7,229 nucleotides of DNA from CAINDI01 sp037127585. Its GTDB lineage: Bacteria > Verrucomicrobiota > Verrucomicrobiia > Palsa-1439. Every line of letters starts with the position of its first letter. Position 1 is the stretch's first letter. The notes below the pieces were generated by a model. That model did not search any database and was not told where the DNA came from. It saw nothing but the letters and a program-made list of their open reading frames with translations. The stretch lies in contig JBAXYB010000139.1 of assembly GCA_037127585.1 (NCBI GenBank), forward strand, positions 1 through 7,229, read 5' to 3'. Both the position numbers and the translations under genes were made by a program. Shown here in pieces: positions 1-5,852 of this stretch.

Positions 1-55
1 GCAGAAACTGGCCGCGCTGGAGGAATTGAAGAAGGCGCTGCTCCACCAAGCGTTT
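1..55 (+). repeat. Direct repeat copy 1, hsdS tail
   Basis: These 55 bases are identical to 879-933. They lie in the functional hsdS reading frame, and the copy may extend left beyond the window. Together the two copies bracket the hepT-mntA pair. Confidence 0.95.
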
Positions 56-70
56 TCTGGTAATCTCTAA
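1..70 (+). CDS. hsdS: 3' end of type I restriction specificity subunit HsdS (partial)
   Basis: Only the last 22 codons and the TAA stop are in the window; the gene runs off the left edge. The visible residues are QKLAALEELKKALLHQAF followed by SGNL. This is the usual C-terminal coiled-coil tail of HsdS proteins, the DNA-recognition subunit that partners HsdM and HsdR. The identification rests on this short signature plus a complete hsdR downstream on the same strand. The stop lies 3 bp before the ATG of the HEPN gene, so the two are probably co-transcribed and perhaps translationally coupled. The first 55 bases are repeated exactly at 879-933; the final four residues differ (SGNL here, AGEL there). 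The target recognition domains cannot be seen, so specificity is unknown. Confidence 0.8.
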   Translation, partial: QKLAALEELKKALLHQAFSGNL

Positions 71-73
71 ACC

Positions 74-514
74 ATGAGCGATGACATGAAAAACCCAGAT
101 GTCCGCTGGATTCAACGCTTCGATAATTTTAAGCGCGCGTTCACGCGGCTCGCCGAAGCGGCCGCGTTGGCGAAACAACGGGAGCTTTCGCCATTGGAAG
201 AACAGGGGCTGATTCAGGCTTTCGAGTTCACGCACGAGCTGGCGTGGAACACGTGGAAGGACTTTCTGGAAGCGCGCGGCACGACGGTCAAGATTTACGG
301 TTCACGCGATGCGACCCGCGAAGCCTTTGCCGCCGGCCTGATGGAGAACGGCGAGGCCTGGATGAAGATGATCGAGCATCGCAACGAAACTTCGCATACC
401 TACAATGAGAAGATCGCCGATGCCATCGTCGAAGCGATTCTGACGCGGTATGTATCGGAGTTTGAAGGATTCCAGCGCAGCTTTTTGGAACTCGAACGCA
501 AGGAAGCCAAGTGA
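74..514 (+). CDS. HEPN-domain protein, HI0074/HepT family (toxin-like partner of MntA)
   Basis: A 146-residue, mostly helical protein of the HI0074 'nucleotidyltransferase substrate-binding' family. R103, H108 and Y110 in RNETSHTY form the RX4HXY motif of HEPN RNases. In studied HepT/MntA (type VII) systems, HepT is an RNase toxin and the partner MNT enzyme blocks it by AMPylating the tyrosine of this motif. All three key residues are kept, so the protein could be active. The segment EFTHELAWNTWKDFLEARG (51-69) is also typical of HI0074 proteins. The ATG at 74 lies 3 bp after the hsdS stop and has no clear Shine-Dalgarno site; M5 at 86 is an alternative start. The gene overlaps the nucleotidyltransferase by GTGA, giving the toxin-then-antitoxin order known for hepT-mntA. 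The family assignment is firm. Toxicity is inferred, because HI0074 itself was described only as a substrate-binding protein. Confidence 0.88.
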   Translation: MSDDMKNPDVRWIQRFDNFKRAFTRLAEAAALAKQRELSPLEEQGLIQAFEFTHELAWNTWKDFLEARGTTVKIYGSRDATREAFAAGLMENGEAWMKMIEHRNETSHTYNEKIADAIVEAILTRYVSEFEGFQRSFLELERKEAK

Positions 515-834
515 ACCACGGTCTTTCCGCCAACACGGTGGAGCGCGTCGTGTCGGCGCTGGCGCATTATCCGGAAATTGAGAAGGCGGTGTTGTATGGC
601 TCGCGTGCCAAGGGGAACTACCGGACAGGTTCAGACATTGACCTGACGCTGTTCGGTGACCGGCTCAATCACACGCTGCTCACGCGGTTGGACAACGAGC
701 TGGATGACTTGCTGTTACCTTACAAATTCGACCTTTCCCTATTTACCGACCTCACCCATCCAGAGTTGGTTGACCACATCCGCCGGGTGGGCGTGGTGTT
801 CTATGAGAAGACACCGGCGGCAGTGAAGCACTGA
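511..834 (+). CDS. MNT-domain minimal nucleotidyltransferase (MntA-like antitoxin)
   Basis: A 107-residue single-domain nucleotidyltransferase of the DNA polymerase beta fold. G30-S31, followed after ten residues by D42-I-D44, matches GSX10DXD, the NTP- and metal-binding signature. D74 in KFDLSLF fits the third carboxylate. MntA-type enzymes transfer AMP from ATP to a tyrosine of the cognate HEPN toxin. The catalytic residues look complete, and the length is normal for minimal nucleotidyltransferases. The start is GTG at 511, inside the GTGA overlap with the preceding stop, with AAGGA about 6 bases upstream as a plausible ribosome-binding site. This tight coupling supports joint production of the pair. 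The gene ends just before the second hsdS tail. Confidence in the family is high; the antitoxin role is inferred from pairing and gene order. Confidence 0.9.
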   Translation: MNHGLSANTVERVVSALAHYPEIEKAVLYGSRAKGNYRTGSDIDLTLFGDRLNHTLLTRLDNELDDLLLPYKFDLSLFTDLTHPELVDHIRRVGVVFYEKTPAAVKH

Positions 835-846
835 TGGGAAAACGGA

Positions 847-948
847 GCGAAAACCTAGCGGCTCGAAAGCATTTACCGGCAGAAACTGGCCGCGCTGGAG
901 GAATTGAAGAAGGCGCTGCTCCACCAAGCGTTTGCGGGGGAGCTCTAG
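847..948 (+). pseudogene. Detached second copy of the hsdS 3' end (remnant)
   Basis: The frame ending at TAG 946-948 reads RLESIYRQKLAALEELKK, then ALLHQAFAGEL and stop, a textbook HsdS C-terminus. Directly upstream in the same frame is TAG at 856-858, in the context KT-stop-RLES. HsdS tails commonly read TQRLES here, so a CAG-to-TAG change would explain the stop. No recognition domain precedes it, and the toxin-antitoxin genes occupy the space upstream. It is therefore a non-coding leftover, not a gene. The left boundary is uncertain; hsdS likeness is clear only from about 853. Bases 879-933 are identical to 1-55. The AGEL ending is closer to common HsdS tails than the SGNL ending of the in-use copy, so this may be the original 3' end of hsdS. 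Confidence 0.75.
879..933 (+). repeat. Direct repeat copy 2, hsdS tail
   Basis: This copy is identical to 1-55 over its full length. The next 15 bases differ in sequence but still encode an equivalent HsdS ending (AGEL against SGNL). The copies are 878 bp apart, so homologous recombination between them would precisely remove the hepT-mntA pair while leaving an intact hsdS 3' end. Confidence 0.95.
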
Positions 949-958
949 GAAAAAGAAA

Positions 959-994
959 TGGACGGCATGGACTTTGTGGACAGAATGGACGGGG
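959..994 (+). repeat. 9-bp tandem array of TGGAC-N4, array 1
   Basis: There are four units with exact 9-bp period at 959, 968, 977 and 986. Each starts with TGGAC, and the spacers are GGCA, TTTG, AGAA and GGGG. The array lies in the untranslated stretch between the hsdS remnant and the four-helix-bundle start at 1007. It matches array 2 (1414-1449) at 32 of 36 positions, with the spacers in the same order, so the two share an origin. Confidence 0.9.
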
Positions 995-1006
995 AAACGA
1001 CTGACA

Positions 1007-1666
1007 ATGCCTGAGCCGGAGAAACTGATTCCGTTGCATGGCGGGTACCGGAAGCTGAAGAGCTTTCAGGTAGCGCAACTGGCCTACGATGTCACGGTGC
1101 GGTTTTGCGAGCGCTACATAGACTATAAGAGCCGCACCCGCGATCAGATGGTGCAGGCGGCGCGGAGCGGGGTGCAAAATATCGCAGAGGGTAGCCAAGC
1201 CAGCGGCACTTCCAAGAAGACCGAGCTGAAGCTCACGAATGTGGCCCGGGCGAGCCTCGAAGAGCTGCGGCTGGATTATGAGGATTTTCTCCGGCAGCAC
1301 GGGCTGGCCTTGTGGGCGCGCGAAGACGCGCGCCGGGCGGAGCTGATCGCGCGGCGGTGCAGCACCGCGGATGATGTGGCGGCGTGGGTGCGGGAGGTGC
1401 ACGAGCGGAAAAGTGGACGGGATGGACTTGGTGGACAGAGTGGACGGGAGAGTGGACCGACAGGACCGGAGAAGTCCAAGGAGTCCATGAAGTCCACAGT
1501 GTCCACCTATCCGGAGATTGCCGCGAATGCGGCGCTGGTGCTCATTCTGGTGGCGTTGAGCTTGCTCGACCGGCAGATCGCCGCGCAAGCGGCGGCCTTC
1601 GAGAACGAAGGCGGCTTTACGGAAAGACTGTACCGGGTGCGCAGCCAGAGACGAAGTGGATCATGA
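1007..1666 (+). CDS. Four-helix-bundle protein (23S rRNA IVP-like / Avd-like fold) with C-terminal suffix domain
   Basis: A 219-residue protein. Residues about 10-135 form a helical domain of the four-helix-bundle family named after proteins encoded in 23S rRNA intervening sequences. The hallmark is AARSGVQNIAEGSQASGTSK (51-70) followed by RASLEELRLDYEDFL. Residues 136-167 are a Gly/Ser/Lys-rich low-complexity linker encoded by the TGGAC/GTCCA array. Residues 168-213 (YPEIAANAALVLI, LLDRQIAAQ, EGGFTERLYRVRSQRR) match the 'four helix bundle suffix' extension known from this family. The function is unknown; related folds include Avd, an RNA/protein-binding accessory of diversity-generating retroelements, but no reverse transcriptase is present here. 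I chose ATG 1007 over the TTG at 932 because the upstream codons are repeat DNA. The TGA overlaps the hsdR ATG as ATGA, so translation is probably coupled and the protein may be an accessory of the type I system. Confidence 0.85.
   Translation: MPEPEKLIPLHGGYRKLKSFQVAQLAYDVTVRFCERYIDYKSRTRDQMVQAARSGVQNIAEGSQASGTSKKTELKLTNVARASLEELRLDYEDFLRQHGLALWAREDARRAELIARRCSTADDVAAWVREVHERKSGRDGLGGQSGRESGPTGPEKSKESMKSTVSTYPEIAANAALVLILVALSLLDRQIAAQAAAFENEGGFTERLYRVRSQRRSGS
1414..1449 (+). repeat. 9-bp tandem array of TGGAC-N4, array 2
   Basis: There are four units at 1414, 1423, 1432 and 1441, with spacers GGGA, TTGG, AGAG and GGGA. It is a near copy of array 1 (32 of 36 bases). A further TGGAC follows at 1453 and an AGGAC at 1462. 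It lies in frame inside the four-helix-bundle gene and encodes part of the Gly/Ser-rich linker; the 9-bp period keeps the reading frame whatever the unit number. Confidence 0.92.
1474..1509 (+). repeat. Inverted GTCCA array, 9-bp period, facing array 2
   Basis: GTCCA occurs at 1474, 1483, 1492 and 1501, again at exact 9-bp spacing. It is the reverse complement of the core of array 2. The four TGGAC cores (1414, 1423, 1432, 1441) can pair in register with the four GTCCA cores in reverse order. That gives four 5-bp helices separated by 4-base internal loops, closed by a loop of about 28 bases (1446-1473). It encodes the KSKESMKSTVST part of the linker. Confidence 0.88.
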
Positions 1667-3972
1667 ACGAAGCCGAGACACGCGCCGAGTATATTGATTC
1701 CGCGTTAAAAGCGGCGGGCTGGGGCGTCGTCGAGGGCAGCCGGGTGCGGCGGGAGTTCATCATCACGCCGGGGCGCATCGAAGGGCTCGGGCGACGCGGC
1801 AAACCGTTGTGCGCGGATTATGTTTTGGAGTATCGCAACACCAAGCTGGCCGTGATCGAAGCCAAGGCGTGGGATGAAGAACTTACCGAAGGTGTTGCCC
1901 AGGCGAAAAACTACGCCGGCAAGCTCGCCCTCCGGTATGCTTATTCCACCAACGGGCAAGGCATCTACGGCATCGACATGGAGACCGGCAAGGAGCGCGA
2001 CGACATCGCGCAGTATCCGACGCCGGATGAAATCTGGAACAAGACATTTGCCAAACAGAACGCGTGGCGCGACCGGTTCGCTGCCGTGCCGTTCGAGGAC
2101 AAAGGCGGCTCGCATCCGACCCGGTATTATCAGGACGTGGCCATCGAGCGCGTGACGGAAGCCATCGCTGGGAAAAAGCCGCGTATCCTCTTAACGCTCG
2201 CGACGGGCACCGGGAAGACATTCATCGCGTTTCAGATCGCGTGGAAGCTGTTCCACAGCCGGTGGAACTTGAACGGCGAACCGACGCGGCGTCCGCGCAT
2301 TCTGTTTCTGGCGGACCGGAACATCCTCGCCGATCAGGCCTACAACGCGTTCTCGGCATTCCCCGAGGATGCGCTCGTGCGGATCGCCCCGGACGATATT
2401 AAGAAGAAGGGCAAGGTGCCGAAGAATGGCAGCCTGTTCTTCACGATCTTCCAGACGTTCATGAGCGGGCCCGGCGACACACCGTATTTTGGCGAGTATC
2501 CACCGGACTTCTTCGATTTCATCGTCATCGATGAGTGTCACCGGGGTGGCGCGAACGATGAGAGCAACTGGCGCGCGATCATGGAGTACTTCGCGCCGGC
2601 CGTGCAGCTCGGGCTCACCGCCACGCCGAAGCGCGACGAGAACGTGGACACGTACAAGTATTTCGGCGACCCCGTTTACATCTACTCGCTCAAGGAAGGC
2701 ATCAACGACGGTTTCCTGACGCCGTTCAAGGTGAAGCAAATCTCCACGACGCTCGACGAGTACGTGTACACGGTGGATGACACGGTGGTCGAAGGCGAGA
2801 TTGAGCAGGGGAAGCGGTACGAGGAAAAGGATTTCAATAGCATCATCGAAATCAAAGCGCGCGAGAGGAAGCGCGTTGAGATTTTCATGGAGCAGATCAA
2901 CCAGAACGAGAAGACGCTGGTGTTCTGCGCCCGGCAGGATCACGCGTTGGCCGTGCGCGATCTCATCAACCAGATGAAGACGAGCAAAGACCCGAACTAT
3001 TGCCAGCGGGTCACCGCCAACGACGGCGAACTGGGCGAACAACACTTGCGCGACTTTCAGGACAACGAGAAGACCATCCCGACCATCCTCACGACTTCGC
3101 AGAAGCTTTCGACCGGGGTGGATGCCCGGAACATCCGCAACATCGTCCTGATGCGTCCGATCAAATCGATCATCGAGTTCAAGCAGATCATCGGTCGTGG
3201 GACGCGGCTATATGACGGCAAAGACTTCTTCACGATCTATGATTTCGTAAAGGCGCATCATCATTTCAGCGACCCGGAATGGGACGGCGAGCCGTTGGAG
3301 CCCGAGCCGCCCAAGGCCGGTAAGCCCGACGGGGAGAAGCCCAAAGTCAAAGAGAAGCCGGCGGAGTATCACCCGAAGCCGAAGATCAAGGTGAAGCTTG
3401 CCGATGGCAAAGCGCGCACGATTCAGCACATGATGTGCACGAGCTTCTGGCATCCCGACGGTACGCCAATGTCCGCACAGCAATTCATGGAACTGCTCTT
3501 CGGGAAGATACCGGACTTCTTCAAGAACGAAGCCGAACTCCGCACCATCTGGAGCGCGCCCGACACGCGGAAGAAGCTGCTGCAGGGATTAGCCGAGAAA
3601 GGCTTCGGCCACGATCAACTCGCTGAGATGCAAAAGATCATCGACGCCGAGAAGAGCGACCTTTTCGATGTCCTCGCCCACGTCGCCTACGCCATGCCGC
3701 CGGTCACTCGCGAAGTTCGGGCTGCGAACGCCAGAGTCCACATCAACACCCATTTCAACGCCAAGCAGCAAGTCTTCCTCGATTTCGTCCTCCAGCACTA
3801 TGTCAAAGACGGCGTCGAAGAACTCGACCAAGAGAAGCTGAACCCGTTGCTCAAACTCAAATACCACGACTCCATCACCGATGCCGTAGCCGACCTCGGC
3901 GGCAAGCCCGAAGAGATCAACAAAGCTTTCGCCGGTTTCCAGAAGTATCTTTACGCCACTGCTGCGACCTAG
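1663..3972 (+). CDS. hsdR: Type I restriction endonuclease subunit R, EcoEI type (ATP-dependent DNA translocase/nuclease)
   Basis: A 769-residue HsdR, the motor and nuclease subunit that joins HsdM and HsdS, translocates DNA with ATP and cuts unmethylated DNA. The N-terminal RecB-like nuclease shows D52 (CADYVLEY), E66-A-K68 (VIEAKAW) and Q80-AKN-Y84. The helicase core has Walker A ATGTGKT (180-186), the DECH box (290-293), motif III GLTATPKR (317-324), and motif VI QIIGRGTRLYDG (508-519) with arginines R512 and R515. A Pro/Lys/Glu-rich linker (about 542-577) leads to the C-terminal EcoEI-type domain (about 585-765). The length suits the shorter type IB-like subunits (around 800 residues) rather than the EcoKI class of over 1000. 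No catalytic residue is missing, so the enzyme looks intact. The start is ATG 1663, overlapping the upstream TGA as ATGA. The open frame extends back to 1384 only through the repeat and the overlapping gene. The 3' end faces the aminopeptidase gene across 26 bp. Confidence 0.96.
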   Translation: MNEAETRAEYIDSALKAAGWGVVEGSRVRREFIITPGRIEGLGRRGKPLCADYVLEYRNTKLAVIEAKAWDEELTEGVAQAKNYAGKLALRYAYSTNGQGIYGIDMETGKERDDIAQYPTPDEIWNKTFAKQNAWRDRFAAVPFEDKGGSHPTRYYQDVAIERVTEAIAGKKPRILLTLATGTGKTFIAFQIAWKLFHSRWNLNGEPTRRPRILFLADRNILADQAYNAFSAFPEDALVRIAPDDIKKKGKVPKNGSLFFTIFQTFMSGPGDTPYFGEYPPDFFDFIVIDECHRGGANDESNWRAIMEYFAPAVQLGLTATPKRDENVDTYKYFGDPVYIYSLKEGINDGFLTPFKVKQISTTLDEYVYTVDDTVVEGEIEQGKRYEEKDFNSIIEIKARERKRVEIFMEQINQNEKTLVFCARQDHALAVRDLINQMKTSKDPNYCQRVTANDGELGEQHLRDFQDNEKTIPTILTTSQKLSTGVDARNIRNIVLMRPIKSIIEFKQIIGRGTRLYDGKDFFTIYDFVKAHHHFSDPEWDGEPLEPEPPKAGKPDGEKPKVKEKPAEYHPKPKIKVKLADGKARTIQHMMCTSFWHPDGTPMSAQQFMELLFGKIPDFFKNEAELRTIWSAPDTRKKLLQGLAEKGFGHDQLAEMQKIIDAEKSDLFDVLAHVAYAMPPVTREVRAANARVHINTHFNAKQQVFLDFVLQHYVKDGVEELDQEKLNPLLKLKYHDSITDAVADLGGKPEEINKAFAGFQKYLYATAAT

Positions 3973-3998
3973 TTACCGAGCGGTTTCGCCCTCCGGCA

Positions 3999-5120
3999 TC
4001 AAGGCTGCGGGAACTTCTTGTTGAGGAAACGGCCGTTCTTCTGAATCAACTCGCCGTCGGCGTAAATCTCGCCGCCTTTGCGTAAATCGCAAACCATGTC
4101 CCAGTGCAGGCCGCTGCGGTTCCTGTTGCCGGTCTCGGGGTAACCGGCGCCGAGCGCTAGATGAATCGTGCCGCCGATCTTTTCGTCGAACAACGTGTTC
4201 TTCGTGTACCGCTTGATGTTGTAGTTGGTGCCGATAGCGGCTTCGCCGAGGTAACACGAGCCTTGGTCCATTGCGATCATCGCGCGGAGAAACTCCTCGC
4301 CTTTGTCGGCTTCGGCTTTGACGACCTTGCCGGCGGCGAACGTGAGGCGCGCGCCGTGGACTTCCCGGCCATTGTGGACGGCGGGGAAACTGTACTTCAC
4401 GTGCCCGGTCACACTCGTCTCGACGGGGCCGGTAAAGACTTCGCCATCGGGGAAATTGCAGTGGCCATCGCAATTGACCCATTTCCGGCCTTTACAGGAA
4501 TACCGGATGTCGGTGTCCTCGGCGACGATACGAATCTCCCGGGCTTTGTTCAGGAAGTCGGTGAGGGCTTGCTGGGATTTCGAGATGCGTTTCCAAGTCT
4601 GAATCGGATCGGGGTCGTCGAGGTGACCGGCGCTGTAGACGAAGTCCTCGTATTCTTCGAGCGACATCTCGGCATCCTGCGCGCTGGCCTGACACGGCCA
4701 TTGCGTGCCGACCCACCGGAGCGCGCCGCTCGCGCTGCGGTCCATGAAGATTTTACTCAACGGCTTGCGCGCGCTGCTGGCGGCGGCGAGCCGTTTCGGA
4801 TCGACATTGGTCAACGACTTCGTGTTTTCATCCGCCCAGAAACCGATGGACGCGTCGATGTGTTTGACTTTGAATTTGGCGAACGGCGAAACCCACTGGA
4901 GTTGTTCCTTGCTCGCCGTGCCGTAGAAAATTTCTGGTAGGCCATCGAGCGCGATGTCGGTGATGACGAACGCGCCACACTTCAACGCGGCCCGGTACAC
5001 TTCGCGGATGGCGGGGGCGGCGAGGGATTCGCCGTTGATGGTGACGATGTCGCCGGGCTTGAGTTTGACGGAATATTCGGTGAGCAACCGGGCGAGTTTA
5101 ACGAGGCGTGGATCGGGCAT
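3999..5120 (-). CDS. Metallo-aminopeptidase, peptidase family M29 (AmpS/aminopeptidase T-like)
   Basis: A 373-residue protein with no signal peptide, so probably cytosolic. M29 enzymes remove N-terminal residues from peptides using two divalent metal ions. The likely metal ligands and catalytic residues are E227 (DGEVFTGP), E293 (CYLGEAAIGTN), H320 and Y327 (GTIHLALGAGYPETG), and H339 with D341 (LHWDMVCDLR). The E227-E293 spacing of 66 and H320-Y327 spacing of 7 agree with my recollection of the characterised thermophilic aminopeptidases. The segment between Y327 and H339 is shorter than in those, a common variant. The N-terminal domain (1-200) is the usual substrate-side domain. The ATG follows the thioredoxin TAA by only 3 bp, so the two are probably one transcript. 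It ends convergent with hsdR; no obvious terminator is seen in the 26-bp gap. Substrate preference cannot be read from the sequence. Confidence 0.9.
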   Translation of the reverse strand: MPDPRLVKLARLLTEYSVKLKPGDIVTINGESLAAPAIREVYRAALKCGAFVITDIALDGLPEIFYGTASKEQLQWVSPFAKFKVKHIDASIGFWADENTKSLTNVDPKRLAAASSARKPLSKIFMDRSASGALRWVGTQWPCQASAQDAEMSLEEYEDFVYSAGHLDDPDPIQTWKRISKSQQALTDFLNKAREIRIVAEDTDIRYSCKGRKWVNCDGHCNFPDGEVFTGPVETSVTGHVKYSFPAVHNGREVHGARLTFAAGKVVKAEADKGEEFLRAMIAMDQGSCYLGEAAIGTNYNIKRYTKNTLFDEKIGGTIHLALGAGYPETGNRNRSGLHWDMVCDLRKGGEIYADGELIQKNGRFLNKKFPQP

Positions 5121-5123
5121 GGG

Positions 5124-5804
5124 TTAGCTGGTCTTTCCTTTGGCTTTGGTGACGAGGTCTTTGACGCCGTCGATATTCGCGCCGACGACGGTGCCGAGGC
5201 TCTTGCCGGCTTTGTCAAAGACGACGACGTGCGGAATGCCGCGGACGCCGTACTTGGCGGCGAGCTGCTTGTTATTATCGACATTGACCTTCCGCAGGAC
5301 CACGCCGTTATCTTTCTTGGTGAGATCTTCGAGTTGCGGGCCGAGCATCCGGCACGGGCCGCACCAGTCGGCGTAGAAATCCACAATCGTCACTTTGCCT
5401 TGGGCAATGTACTTCTCCAGATCAGCGCCGGTGACTTGTTCGACGGCTTTGCCTCCACCCCCGTCGAAGTTGGCCGACTTGACCATGAGCGCCGGGATCG
5501 ACAGGTCTTTGCCTTTTGCGTCGGTGTAATTGAATGCAGCTTTGTCGTACCGGCGGATGGTGCTTTTGAGCTGGCCTTGGGTACGAGTTTCGAGTGTCGC
5601 GGCGGCGCCATCACCTTCAAAGTCGATGCTTTGGATTGTGCCGGCGGCGAGGCGCAGGCTGGCCTGTTTTTCGTCTTCACAGTCAAAGGTGCCGTTGGCG
5701 TAGGTGAGGACGCGACCGGTGATGGTTTTGCCAGAGGTGGTGTGGATGGTGTCGGCGTGAACGGCCACGGCACCGGCCAGGAGGAACAAATAGGTGAATC
5801 TCAT
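5124..5804 (-). CDS. Secreted thioredoxin-domain protein with beta-rich N-terminal domain (paralogue 1)
   Basis: A 226-residue protein. Residues 1-17 (MRFTYLFLLAGAVAVHA) are a signal peptide with an AxA-like end (VHA), so it should act outside the cytoplasm. Residues about 18-115 form a beta-rich domain starting DTIHTTSGKTITGRV, of unknown function and shared with the neighbouring paralogue. Residues about 120-222 are a thioredoxin fold with the active site W147-C148-G149-P150-C151 and the cis-proline P191 (RGIPH). The CGPC motif is that of classic thioredoxins, normally disulfide reductants, but periplasmic examples need a membrane electron donor that is not encoded here. The start at 5804 has only a weak AGG upstream. 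It lies 3 bp upstream of the aminopeptidase, while a palindromic repeat separates it from paralogue 2. Confidence 0.9.
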   Translation of the reverse strand: MRFTYLFLLAGAVAVHADTIHTTSGKTITGRVLTYANGTFDCEDEKQASLRLAAGTIQSIDFEGDGAAATLETRTQGQLKSTIRRYDKAAFNYTDAKGKDLSIPALMVKSANFDGGGGKAVEQVTGADLEKYIAQGKVTIVDFYADWCGPCRMLGPQLEDLTKKDNGVVLRKVNVDNNKQLAAKYGVRGIPHVVVFDKAGKSLGTVVGANIDGVKDLVTKAKGKTS

Positions 5805-5852
5805 AGCCTGACTATCTAGCGTATTCCGGCAGGGAATTCAAACGCGGCGTGG

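Noticed and set aside
932..1006. Upstream TTG start for the four-helix-bundle gene
   Set aside because: The 25 extra codons run through the hsdS remnant and array 1 and read as a W/T/K repeat with no family likeness; the ATG at 1007 fits.
959..1509. CRISPR-like array
   Set aside because: The units are 9 bp with 4-base spacers, far too short for CRISPR repeats and spacers, and there are no cas genes. The second array is translated within a gene.
752..1588. Minus-strand ORF of 278 codons across mntA, the hsdS remnant and the four-helix gene
   Set aside because: It is opposite real genes and repeat DNA, Pro/Arg/Leu-rich, with no recognisable domain or ribosome-binding site.
1384..1662. Upstream extension of hsdR in the same open frame
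   Set aside because: The extension is the repeat array and the overlapping four-helix gene read in the wrong frame (runs of W, T, E and G). The ATGA junction and the HsdR N-terminus fit ATG 1663.
1007..1666. Part of a diversity-generating retroelement or a 23S rRNA intervening sequence
   Set aside because: The fold family includes both contexts, but there is no reverse transcriptase, no template/variable repeat pair and no rRNA sequence in the window.
2191..3045. Minus-strand ORF of 284 codons within hsdR
   Set aside because: It lies opposite the helicase core with all motifs intact, and its product is a Leu/Arg-rich shadow without family features.
4161..4940. Plus-strand ORF of 259 codons inside the aminopeptidase gene
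   Set aside because: It is antisense to a gene with clear catalytic motifs, has no recognisable domain, and is expected in GC-rich coding DNA.
5229..5819. Plus-strand ORF of 196 codons opposite thioredoxin paralogue 1
   Set aside because: The thioredoxin on the other strand has a signal peptide and WCGPC; the plus-strand frame is a shadow.
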